Positions 47,261 through 58,026 of a DNA stretch of 64,000 bases are shown here, piece by piece (positions within the stretch are counted from its first letter, which is position 1; each line of letters begins with the position of its first letter). The notes beneath the pieces are model-generated. The model was not told where the DNA came from, did no database searches, and was given only the letters and a program-made list of their open reading frames with translations. Position numbers and translations under genes: made by a program. The stretch comes from Humulus lupulus (taxonomy: Eukaryota > Streptophyta > Magnoliopsida > Rosales > Cannabaceae), in the NCBI RefSeq assembly GCF_963169125.1, contig NC_084802.1:35471607-35535606 (forward strand), in the 5' to 3' direction.

Positions 47261-48802
47261 TGTTATCCCCAAAATTTGAAAATGATGATGTGGCAATAGA
47301 AATGACAAGTGGCAAGGAATGGTCAGGTGATCTGGCTTAGAAGTAGCCTCATACATCAATGAAAAGTTTTGACTGCTTGAGAGGTGTCATTACCGACCGA
47401 GTAATTTGCACCCGACCAGGAATGACTTTGCTACCCAATAGTGACTTTGCTCCCCAACACTGGCATGTCAAAGCCAAGTGCACCTGAGGAGCCTGATGTG
47501 TGTCTGGTTGGACACCATGCATCCGAGAAGCATCCAAGCGTGTGCGTGCCTATCCGTCTACGTCCGAGCCCAGCATCCAAAGAGGAGCTAAGGGGCGTGT
47601 CCAGTCGGACACCTTAGGCCCGAGGAGCTGCAAGGCCAACCGCATGCATCCAGGCATGTACTTGGGCTAAAGGTGTGTCCGAGGAGATGTGTGGCCAGCG
47701 TGTGTGAGGAGTTATGAGGTATCCGATCGAATACCATGTGTCCGAGGAGGAGAGGTGCGAGTTTGGGCTTGGCATGATGCTATCCTTCTGTGTCCGAACC
47801 AGGTGCACCTGAGGAGCCCAATGTGTGTCCAATCGGACACGATACATCCAAGAAGCAATTTAAGTGTTCGGTCGAACACTCTATTCTCGAGGAGAGGCAT
47901 CCGAGGAGAAGGATCGGGAGGGTGCGTGCCATGTGTCCGCGAAGAGGCGTGGGTTGGTCTGAGTGGACCGTGGTTGACATGGTACTAGGCTGAGTGTGTC
48001 CGGTCGGACACCCTGCGTCCGAGGAGTGACAAAGGCCTGGTGTGTGTGCATATGTCCAACATGCACATGTCCAACCAGCACTTGCATGTCCTACCAGCAA
48101 GTGCATGACTGTCCAGGTAGAGACATGGCATACTAGACCAGAGTGCCATGTTAGACAAGGGACATGGCATCTAGACCAGAGTGCCATGTTAGACCAGAGG
48201 AGTGCGTGTCCTACCAGCCAGGTGCGTGACTGGTCGGTAGAGGTATGGCCGACCAGAAGATGATATTTATCAACCAAGTAGAACAGACTACGTCAAATTC
48301 CCAGAAACGGCTTCAACAAGAATCGGTCTGGGCATACGCGGGAATCTCTCATTCTTCACACAAATTGGGGGTTCTGTTGCATTTTGAATATTTTTTGTAA
48401 TTTAAATATAATACGAATAATAAAATATCCCGATCCTAGGGGATATCAGTGTATGATCCTAAGCCTATAAATACATAGCTTATGGGATCAGAAAAGGACT
48501 TTTGGAATAATTGGGGTCTGGGTTTTCTAAAGAGAGAAAGAGCTTTTTCGTGAGAAACTTTTGTACTCTGAGAATTCACACTGAAGAAACTCAGTTTATA
48601 CAGGTTCATCTGATCTTGAGTGTGAATATATAATAAAATCTCTAAGTGGATTAGGCTATTACCAACATATTGGGGCTAAACCACTATAAAAATTGCGTGT
48701 TTTATTTACTTTCTGTTAAAGACTGTCTGTGTCGTTTTATTTCTCTTGAAGGCTGTATCGTTTTTGACGTTCTCACGTCGTTGGCCAAAAACGTGGTCAA
48801 CA
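47261..48802 (+). repeat. 3' LTR of the Tat element
   Basis: 1,542 bp, preceded by the purine tract AACTTGGGGGGCAAA and followed by the GTATG target duplication. Same length as the 5' LTR. Palindromes are more decayed here (GTGTCCAGTCGGACAC, GTGTCCAATCGGACAC), but one pair of arms changed symmetrically (AGTGTTCGGTCGAACACT, 47863-47880). TATA box at 48466-48473. Confidence 0.92.
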
Positions 48803-49230
48803 GTATGATTATTGACCTTGGAAATTGTTGATGGCAACCGGGATTAGCTCCAAATAAACCCCGCACTTAGCTAATTTTTTCATAAGCTATTACTTTGGGG
48901 TGTGATCGACATCGATCAGAGAAAAATACCATTTTTTATAAGTGAGATTTTTTATTTTGGAAGACTGCGGATGAAGATCCAATCGTTGATTAGGTCCTAA
49001 ATACCCCATAAATAATCAAGTTACCATAAACTACTACATTAGGGTGAGATCGACATCGATCAGAACCTTTTGACCACAAAAGTCAACAGGAACACTCTAT
49101 AAGTAAGATTGTTGATCTTAGAACACCACAGGTGGTAATATAATTGTTGATTAGGTCTAAATATTTTATAATTAACTAAGATTATCGTAAGTTTCTACAT
49201 CAGGGTGGCACCAATCATAGGCTTTTGACG
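48803..49230 (+). repeat. Satellite monomers right of the Tat element
   Basis: Starts with the target duplication GTATG and completes the monomer cut at 34301. Further units begin near 48836, 48981 (AATCGTTGATTAGGTCC) and 49142 (AATTGTTGATTAGGTC), spaced about 145 and 161 bp. Conserved text includes ACCATAAACTACTACATTAG, GATCGACATCGATCAGA and TTTTGACCACAAAAGTCAAC. The array fades near 49230. Confidence 0.8.
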
Positions 49231-49878
49231 TAGATAATAAAAATCTATCAATTTATATTAAATTAAATTATTTTTAAATGTATCACTTCTCAAATTAAGC
49301 TTAAAATTTAAGATTAAAACGTAAATAATAAAAAAATTAATTTTGAATATAAATATTTTGTATAATATTTTTATGAGTAATGCTAGGGACAATCTCAATT
49401 TACACACTCTTTTTGCACAATATCATGTGTCGTTTTTATCAATCATGTAATATTTTTAAGTGAGGCCCTCACTTTTTTTTTTTTAATTTTGGTGATTGGT
49501 ACTAATGACTCATGTTAGTGTGCAAAAACAATGTGTAAATTAAGTGTGTTCCTATCATTACTCTATTTTTTTTTTATTCATTTAAAACATTTCTAATCAC
49601 CTTTTAGAGCGACATTAGACATATTGCAACGACAACTGTCTGAAGGAGGAAGTCAATTTTTTTTCTTTTGATTTAGAAAGTTTTGTATAATTTTTTTAAT
49701 CAAATCTTTGTGTATTTCTTTGATTCATAATGTTTGAGATATTAGTTTGGTTTAGAACAACAAATATTGTGGTAGAGTATTTTTTTTTAATATATATATA
49801 CAATTGTAAAATTGAATATTTACAAATTTAAAACTAGTAATTATTACTTTTAATGCCTACCATTATATATGCATAAAA
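49231..49878. other. AT-rich spacer with a MITE
   Basis: Non-coding AT-rich DNA between the satellite and the copia LTR. The only structured feature is the MITE at 49375-49563. The remainder has homopolymer A/T runs and a (TA)n run near 49790. Confidence 0.6.
49375..49563. mobile_element. 189-bp MITE, probably Mutator-like
   Basis: Terminal inverted repeats of about 45 bp: it starts GAGTAATGCTAGGGACA and ends TTCCTATCATTACTC, whose reverse complement is GAGTAATGATAGGAA; both continue into AATTTACACA...TTTTTGCACA. It is flanked by TATTTTTAT and TATTTTTTT, a 9-bp near-duplication (8 of 9), which suits Mutator-like elements. No coding capacity. Confidence 0.7.
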
Positions 49879-50802
49879 TGTTGGGAATATATGACTTTAC
49901 ACTTTGCAAATCAAGAATTAATAATGAGAATAGTTCAATATTTGAAACCCTGAATGCTGAGGAACCTTATTCAAAGTATGAATACAAATCTTGATAATCA
50001 AATAAACATGTTCATAATATGAATGTCAATCTTGAATATAAGAAACTAAATGATTAAATGATGATAAGATGAATTGAGAAACATTTAATCGTCAATATTA
50101 ACAATGAAAAACACAATAGAGTAACACAAAACAAAGTTAGGGATAGACAGATACAACCTTTGATTTAGAGCAACTTGAATCCTCAAACTTGGGGAACTTC
50201 TAAGGCATACACAATAAGAATATTGTTGTACGAAATCTCTATTCAAAGTCTTCCCTTATTGCTTGAAGCTTCAACTAAGTAGAATGATATTTGAGATTTA
50301 ACAAGCCTTAAAACTCATGCAAGTCAAGCAAAGCTTGATGAGTTTCTTGGAGAAAACTTTTTTCTTTGAGAGCTAGAGAGAGAGAGAGTTAAAAAGTGTG
50401 ATCCATGATTTACAACTCTAATAACTCATATTTATAGTGTAGGTATCATCATTAGTCTAACCAAAAGGATTAGAGTATTTAAAACACATCATTTGAAGCA
50501 TTGTATGTTAAATTGTACGGACACATGTAATAGCCCAGGCGATGTGTCGCCTCCTAGGAGGCAAAAAATCATCGATGCCTCTGATTTGGCACTCCAAGAC
50601 TTGTCTCAAAACACCTCCAAATGCTCCCAAACTTTTTGGGAATGTTTGGATACCTCATTGTATCTCTTAAGACCCATAAAAGTCATATTTAGATGTCTTC
50701 TACACAATCTCATGTTTTCACTTCTCCTTAAGTGAAAAATGTTGAGTGTTTTGCACCTCAACGTGTAAACATCTTAACCATTATATTTAACCAATCTCAA
50801 CA
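49879..50802 (-). repeat. 3' LTR of the second copia element
   Basis: Read on the minus strand it starts TGTTGAGATTGG at 50802 and ends ATTCCCAACA at 49879, with TGTTG/CAACA inverted ends. A minus-strand TATAAATA lies at 50429-50436. No second LTR is visible in the window, so the limits rest on the termini and purine tract. Confidence 0.72.
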
Positions 50803-51357
50803 TTCCTCCACTTGGTTAAATATATTCCTCTTTTCTTAGCTTAACAATTTTGATGCATAAAATAAAGTATCTTTCGATTTGAACTTTACCTTAGTGAAAG
50901 TATTACAAAGTCTTATCGAAGTCATTGGTGTCTTAAAGATTGAACCAAGTACTCCTTAGTAATAAAAACCGGTAACACCTCACACGCTTTCACTTGGCCA
51001 TTCATTCTCCCACTTTTCTCACTTAGCACTCATATGGCCATGTGCTCATCCATTCATGAACTTTATGGGGAGAAACTCCAACTCCCATGAGAGGTGGCAC
51101 CACCTCTAAGTTCACATAGGTGAAGTTCTTACAGCATATTTGCTACTTGTAGAGATGCTTGTTGCACACAATTGAACTTCATTAAAAGCCCTAGGCTTAA
51201 CCTTCACTCGGTAGCAACCAACACTAACCATCCTTGGATGGAACTCACGGCTTTGTTAGTGTTGAAACTATTCACCCAATAACTTGTTCTTACCCATTGA
51301 ACTCTTGCCCTTGATGTTCACAAGTTTGGAGTTGGGTTGCCACCATTGGTGAATATA
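50803..51357 (-). other. 3' untranslated region of the second copia element
   Basis: Between the end of the RNase H frame (51358) and the purine tract (about 50803-50815). No frame or motif of note. Confidence 0.55.
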
Positions 51358-53817
51358 TTATTCTAGGATTTTTTGTCCCATCTCTTTTGAAGTGAAACTT
51401 ACTAACCTCTTCGCAAGAGGTTTTGTAAATGAATCCGCTAAGTTCTCACTTGTCTTAACATATGAGATCGATATGATTCCTCCACGAATCAATTGTCTTA
51501 CATACTCATGTCTTAGACTTATATGTCTAGACTTCACATTATATATATCATTATAGACTCTATCTAGTGTGGCTTGACTATCACAAAGTATTGAGTTCAT
51601 CAATACCTCATCTGCAGAAATTGGGATCTCCAACATGAGATCCCTAAGCCACTCAGCCTCTATGCTTGTTACCACTAGAGCTATAAACTCGACGTCTATG
51701 GTTGAGTGTGAAATACATGTTTGTTTCTTAGAACCCCAAGAAACCACTCCTCCTCCGAGCATAAACACCCAACCACTTGTAGAGAGATTATCTCATACAC
51801 TCGATATCCAACTTGCATCGAAATATCCTTCAAGTATCTTCGGGAACTTTGAATATTGGAGACCTAGCTGCTTGGTCCTTTTAAGGTACCCTAGAACTCT
51901 CTCAATCTCTTTCCAATGTTCCATAATTGGATTGATAGTAAACCTACTTAGTTTACTAACCGCATATGCAATATCCGCTCTTGTACAATGAGCGATGTAC
52001 ATTAGACTCCCTAATGCACTTACATACTCAAGTTGAGCCACTGCTCTACCATTATTTTTTTCAAGCTTTATGCTTAAATCAAATGGTGTATTTGCCTCTT
52101 TGATTTTGATATGACTAAACTTGTCAAGCACTTTCTCAACATAGTGTTCTTGACTTAAGGCATAACCCCCACTATTTATTCTCACTTTTATTCCCAAGAT
52201 GGTATCAACCTCTCCGTGGTCTTTCATCTTGAAAGTGGAAGATAAAATCCTCTTCGTTTCTATTATGCCTTTCATAGCATTACTCAAAATCAACATACCA
52301 TCATCATATAGACACACCAAGATGACATAGTCATCACAAGTCTTAGAGTATAAGCATTTGTCCACATTATTGTGTCTAAACCCATCCAAAATTATGGCTT
52401 TATCAAATTTCTCATGCCATTTTTCGGTGCTTGCTTTAAATCATTTACTGATTTAATAAGCCTACACATTTTATGTTCATTTTCCCTTAAAACAAAACCC
52501 TCTGATTGTTCCATATAAATCTCCTTATTGAGATCTCCATTTAAGAATGTCGTTTTGGCATCCATTTGATGAACATAAACATTATATATTGATGATAAGG
52601 CAAATAGTACTCTTATTATGACTGTCCTAACAACCGGTGCATATGTGTCAAAATAATCGATTCCTTCCTTTTGTTTGAACCCTTTGGCTACTAGTCTTGC
52701 CTTGAAGGTTTGTAATGTGTAATCGGTGTGATATTTCCTCTGAAATACCCACTTGCTCCCAATTGGTTTTGAACCATGTGGAAGGTCTACCAATTCCAAT
52801 GTGTGGTTTGAAATAATTGAATCCATCTCATCATTTATTGTCTCTTTCCAAAAAGCGGAGTCTCTCAAAGGCATTGCTTCTTGGAATTTTTTGGAATCAT
52901 CCTCAACTTGAAAAGCCATAGAAAATTTCCATGTGACTTCTTTAAGGTTTCCCTCTACTAGGTAGAGTGTCTCCACTTGAGATGTCTCATTTGATCCCAA
53001 CTCTTTAAGCCTTTGGCTTCTCCGAAGCAATATAGGTTTCTCATCAACCTTTGGATCTTTCTCTTTAAGAGATTCTCCAACACTTGTGGGTTCTTGAGAA
53101 TTGCTATCACAATATAACGTATTCTCAAGGACCTCTACTTTCTTGATTCAATTATCACATTAGACTCCAAGTATAATAGCCTATAGGCCTTGCTATTTGA
53201 GGCATAGCCAACAAATGCACACTTTACAGTCATTGGACCCAACTTGGTCCTTTTAGGCTCCATGCTCTTGCAATAAGCAAGGCACCCCCACACTTTAAGA
53301 TAGCCTAGGTTAGGCTTCTTTCCTCTCCATGACTCATATGGAGATTCATTGTTCTTTTTCATAGGAATTCGATTCAATATATGTAACGTAACAAGCAAAG
53401 CTTCACCCCCACAAATTATAACACAATTTAGCTTGTAAAAGCATAGAGTTAATCATCTCCAGATAAGTCATATTCTTTCTTTCAGCTATTCCATTTTTTT
53501 GTTGAGTGTATGGTTCAGTGCATTCATGTATAATGCCATGTTGTTCACAAAACACATTGAAATCATTTGAAAAGTATTCACCACCTCTATCACTTCTAAG
53601 AGTCTTTATTTTCCTTTCCAATTGATTTTCTACTTCAGCTTTATAGATTTTAAATGCATTAAATGCCTCATCCTTACTCTTAAGCAAATACACATAAGTA
53701 TATCTAGAGCAATCATCTATAAAAGTCATGAAGTATCTATTTCCTCCTCTAGTCAACATGTCATTCATTTCACACAAATCACTATGTATTAAATCTAGCA
53801 AGTTTGAGCTATTGGGG
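51358..53817 (-). pseudogene. Second copia pol: integrase, reverse transcriptase, RNase H
   Basis: On the minus strand: LLDLIHSDLCEM and FMTFIDDCSRYTYVYLL (integrase; a catalytic Asp lies in IHSDLCE), LRSDRGGEYFS (second Asp), NGIAERKNMT (Glu). After a frameshift near 53400 come LHILNRIPMKK and WGCLAYCKSMEP. Reverse transcriptase: GSKWVFQRKYHTDYTLQTFK, YFDTYAPVVRTVIIR and HQMDAKTTFLNGDL, then [13 protein letters not shown], where the usual YVDD is replaced by LYDDG. RNase [21 protein letters not shown] and LCDSQATL. At least four breaks. The damaged YVDD box alone would impair the polymerase. Confidence 0.85.
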
Positions 53818-54006
53818 ATTGTACCCTGAAAGTGTATGTAGTAGACATTGTTTTAAGAAATAAATAAATAAATTGAATTTTTTATGCATATATTTTATGA
53901 ACTATATTATTATGTGATAGTATTAAGTAAATATCAGAAAAATTCCTAAGTTCATATATGTGATCTCAACCACGTATTGGTACGGGAGGATTGTGTTTAA
54001 GATAAA

Positions 54007-56279
54007 TGTAACGCCCTGGTTACCCCAGAACAGTTACGGTGAACGGTGAACTGGAAATTTGACCCGCTACCCGAGTCCTTTGGTTAAAAACGTGATCTAA
54101 GTGTTAATATCGGGTTAAGGTAGAAAACCAGTAAAAAGGAAAGGGTACATTTCATTAAGTAAATAAACTGCTCATGAGCCTTTCAAAATGTTTACAAGTA
54201 GTTCGTAATACAAAGTAGTCGCTACAGTTCCAAATTTTACAATCCCCGCCAGCCTAAGCGGCAAAAATAGGGTAAACTCCTAGTCCCTCTGAGAACTCCT
54301 TGACCGTGGCGGTCAAGCGGCCCTGTATGTACACAACGTCGCCCAAGCTATCCACTCAGGGCTGGTTAAGTTTTTCCTTCCCTTTACCTACACCACGTAG
54401 CACCCATGAGCCAAGGCCCAGCAAGAAAACACAATAAAACATGGTATAATATCAACAGCGATCATAATAACCATTCAGGACTATCAGTCCAGTAAATAGG
54501 TGACATTAACCAGAAGTCACGATAATGAGCATCGCTCTCTCTAGCCATGTGACGATAGGATCACCAGGGCTTAACGGTTAGGTGATTCTTTCATACGTTC
54601 AACCAGGACAGGTGCATGGTGATTAGTCACCAACATAGCCTTCCTCACGACTCTAGAGTCGAAGCTATGGACAACATCCCTTAGCCACGTGACTAACGGC
54701 CACCGGGGTCATATACCTTGGCTATAGTCTCCTGGTCGTAGACCAGGCAAGCGCTTATAAGTTCTTCGACCTTAGGGTCGGTCCCGCATTAATGCCATAG
54801 AGCCATTCAATGCGTGATTATCGACTTTAGAGTCAGTCCCTGACTAGTCAGTGTCTCAAACAGGTAATCAGCGTTCACTAGCATTTAATATGCAATCCAT
54901 GTCCACATATATCAACCAACATGCCTCAATGTCAAACCATGCATGTCATATACCTGTACAGGGTGCAACTGTATCCATACACTGTTTTCTTACCTCAAGT
55001 TCGAGTGAGAAGTATGATAAAGACGACACCTGAGAACGATCGGTCTTTTAGTTCCTTAGCGGTTACCTAATCACAACCAATTATAACCTCAATAATGAGA
55101 ATCCACAACAATAGGGTCTTAACCTAAGCACCACCCTCGGGACCTCGAAACATGCCCACGCGGTGAGTAGATTCGATCCCGGGCCTTAAGGATTGAAACC
55201 CATGTCAAAACCCCTTAAAAACACTCAAAACGGGGTTTGGAAGGAACAGGGTAGCGCTACAGCGCTCAACCCCTAGCGCCACAGCACTCTACACAGAACC
55301 TCCCAAGCGCCAGAAAGCCTCCTAAGGAGCGCTATAGCGCCCTAGGGTGGGCGCTGTAGCGCTACCTCCAGGCCCAAACACCCCTGAACCGACCTTCTTC
55401 AACTTCTTCGATTCTAACTCGATTCCCAAGCTTCCAAAGCCTATTCTTGATGCCAAATAAACCCAAAAACCATCCTAACACACCCCAAACATCACAAGCA
55501 TGGGAACCCTAGCCAAAACTCCCAACAAAACCATGAATTCACCCTAGAAAACTCAGCTGCAAAACAAAACCAAAACAGAGCAAACCAAAGAAAACCATGG
55601 TTAGAAACTTACCCAAAGCTTGGCTTATGATGGTCTTCAATGGTGGAACACACTCCCAATCTCCCAAGGCTTGCTTCCTAAGCTTGAATCCTCAAAATTG
55701 ATTCAAAAACCACAAAGAACAGTGAGGAGAAGAAGGTACGGGAGAACTCTAAAGTATACTCTGTTTTCCACCACTTTCTTCAGTCATCAAGTGTTATATC
55801 TATCCTAGGGGTGAAATGTCCATTTTACCCCTAGGTCAATTTAATACTTTCTAAAGGCTCCCAAGGGCATATCTGGTACTTCCCTCCTATCTCGTTAATC
55901 ATAATTAACGCTCTCCAATTCCCGCTATTCTCAATAATCATAAACAGCAATAATTCACATCCCGTTACCCTTTATCACCCGGTAACGCTCTAATCATCAA
56001 AATCACCCCGAGACTCAACCCAAGTCCCGACACTTAAACCTGTTGTGACTAAACCACTAATCAATAATCTACGATCGTCTCATGTCGAATAGCTCGAACA
56101 AACCCACATCATAATGTGGGCTCAACACATATCATCGACATGCATACAATTAACATTATATTATAATATAATTCTCATAAACATGCATAAACACATTAAA
56201 TGGCATAATTAAACAATTATGGCCCTCCCATCCTACAAATCCAGCCGTTAAACCACATTAGGGAATCCGGGGCATTACA
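54007..56279 (-). mobile_element. Solo long LTR 'C' (minus strand)
   Basis: On the minus strand it starts TGTAATGCCCCGG at 56279 and ends GGGCGTTACA at 54007, 2,273 bp, flanked by a perfect 5-bp duplication ATAAA (54002-54006, 56280-56284). Blocks shared with A and B: the start, GGTCCCGAGGGTGG..., the donor-like GGGTAAGTTTC, GAGGTAAGAAAA and TTGCTGGGCCTTGGCTCATG...GTAGGTAAAGG. A perfect duplication around a single LTR is the signature of LTR-LTR recombination after insertion. Confidence 0.85.
55248..55370. repeat. GC-rich palindrome module of LTR C
   Basis: Repeats of AGCGCT: TAGCGCTACAGCGCT, TAGCGCCACAGCAC, GCGCTATAGCGC and GGCGCTGTAGCGCTA, about 0.9-1.0 kb into the LTR. LTRs A and B have different GC-rich motifs at the matching place. 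Confidence 0.7.
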
Positions 56280-56938
56280 ATAAATGAACTTGAATAGTTC
56301 GCAGTAAAATAAAGTTATGGAATCCTTAGATTAATTACTGAAACTACGGTCCACTAGTATTATGAATACATGTGATCTAGATCCGGATTACTAGTGTAGT
56401 AGGACACTTTAGTGGAGGTACTGTATATATTAGAGAAAATATACAACTGGACCAGATATGTTTATTAATACTTAGTTAAATACCGTTTTGAAGTATTAAT
56501 TAAATATATCAACTGATGATCATATACAAATAGATCTTAATCCTGAAGTTACTATGAACTCCTGTTTATGTTATATGAGTTCTTTGATTCACTCGTTAGG
56601 GTTTGTCAGAATGATCAGGCTAGAAAGTTTTGTTTTGGGAACTCATTAATGTAAATGGCTGGGGACATAGTATACAGATATGGAATCTATACATTCTCGT
56701 AAGAGATTGAATAATGGTTATCTTAAGGGTTGACTTTAGGGACTGAAAGGTTATTAAGCTCAAATTCATAATTTAGTTATGAATTAACCTTCACTAGTAA
56801 AGTCAATGGTACTTAAGGAAACAAGATATAATTAAAAGGGTAAAACGGTAATTCTATTTCTAGTTAATTATGAACCATTATTAGAGAGTTAATTTGTATG
56901 TAATGATTGTATCAATGGACGCTTTATTGTTATAAAGT

Positions 56939-57658
56939 TGTTGATGCGGTTTTTCGCCAACAGTGTATTAAGAAATAATATGGCAGATTGGTGCTTATTA
57001 AACCGTAATGAAGAATAAAATGAATTCACTCAAGAACACAATTTTTACATGGTTCGGTGGTTAAAATCCACCTAGTCCACGAGTCAAAATTATAGTTGTT
57101 TCTCTCTCTATTTTGGCAGAGTTTTTGTATTACAGAATAATGGTCCCTTTTCCTGTCCAATATTCCCAATATTTATAAGGGAATTTCATGGACAAGTTTG
57201 GGTAACCACGTGAGTCAATCACGCATTTACATAATTATTACATTTAATACAAATAATTCCCCTTTATATTGGGATATGATTTAATCACAAAGTAAATGTA
57301 CTCCTAATATCTAGGATATTAAATATGGCAGCCTGGTCATAAATAAACGTATAAGGGGATCCCGAGTCTCCGGGGATCCTTGAGTAGGCAATATACTAGA
57401 ATTACCACGAGTTGGATATCTCCTCCAAGCTTGTGCTTCAACAGCCACTTGATCATTCTGAGCTCGGGCTTCATAGCCATTGCATCCTTAGTTCGGGTTA
57501 AACCCAGGACGCCTAACACCATGCATGACCACGTGAAACTTGAGTTGTCCACGTGGATAATAAGCAGATATCATTCCCTTGGTTATTTCTCTGTATATTT
57601 ATTTGCCAGCTGTACTCGAGCTGGGTGAATGAAATCGGACTAAAATTAGGGTACAACA
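56939..57658 (-). repeat. 3' LTR of the second Tat element
   Basis: On the minus strand it begins TGTTGTACCC at 57658 after the purine tract GCTTGGGGGGCAAA and ends CGCATCAACA at 56939; 720 bp. A minus-strand TATA box CTTATAAATATT lies at about 57168-57179. Homologous to 63428-64000 with a few percent divergence. Confidence 0.88.
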
Positions 57659-58026
57659 TTTGCCCCCCAAGCTCCTGCTCATGTATGGCGTCGTCACTTT
57701 CTGACCTACACAGTAGGGGCTTTTAGACTTCTGTTACATTAAACCACGCCTGCCCACTACTTGAGTACTGGACACGTGGTGTACCACAATTGGCATCCGT
57801 TCGGGTTTCGAGGATTGCAATAATTGTCTTGTCACCTTTTTGCTACCATTTGGTCTATTTAATCTTGGCCCTTGGATCTTAAATTAACCCAACTGGACGG
57901 CTCATATTAATTTCCACAATTTACGTATAAATAAGATGGCCAAATTTCAAACTGCACCACCTTTGCATTTAAAAATTTCATTTTTCTAAATTTCCAAAAC
58001 TTCCCTTCTTTCCCAAAATCCCCAAA
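57659..58026 (-). other. 3' non-coding DNA after the integrase deletion
   Basis: From the purine tract to the integrase break. No coding signal. The minus strand reads through the deletion junction as FWGFWERREVLEI and stops. Confidence 0.6.

Larger units (their letters stand above)
34302..48802 (+). mobile_element. 14.5 kb Ty3/gypsy Tat-type element with an antisense gene
   Basis: Two 1,542-bp LTRs (34302-35843, 47261-48802) are flanked by a perfect GTATG duplication (34297-34301, 48803-48807). Gag, protease, reverse transcriptase, RNase H, a second archaeal-type RNase H and integrase run on the plus strand. A spliced gene runs on the minus strand in the 3' part. Long 3' non-coding DNA, the second RNase H and the antisense gene are hallmarks of the Tat/Grande/Retand group. 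LTRs differ by several percent, mostly transitions. Gag-pol is broken by two frameshifts and three stops, but the DDE and YVDD residues are intact. Confidence 0.92.
49879..53817 (-). mobile_element. Second Ty1/copia element, minus strand, 5' part missing
   Basis: A 924-bp 3' LTR, a purine tract (CAAGTGGAGGAA on the minus strand) and integrase, reverse transcriptase and RNase H remnants in copia order on the minus strand. The gene order ends abruptly at about 53817 before integrase's zinc finger, where LTR-like DNA begins. Either it was truncated, or its 5' half lies beyond the later insertions outside the window. Many frameshifts and stops. Confidence 0.8.
53818..56938 (+). other. LTR-like DNA of unknown family, split by solo LTR C
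   Basis: The piece 53818-54006 continues at 56280 once solo LTR C is removed. The combined roughly 850 bp has no coding signal, starts near TTGGGGATTGTACCCTGAAA at an abrupt junction with copia integrase and ends at the G4 LTR (56939). The text TAGTAGGACACTTTAGTGGA...TATTAGAGAAAATATACAA reads like a plant copia LTR, but no partner LTR or target duplication is available to prove it. Confidence 0.4.

Noticed and set aside
15904..56279. TGTAACGCCC...GGGCGTTACA units as DNA transposons with 10-bp inverted repeats
   Set aside because: TG/CA ends, 5-bp duplications (perfect in C) and promoter-to-splice-donor layout fit LTRs better; the longer inverted ends are noted as a family trait.
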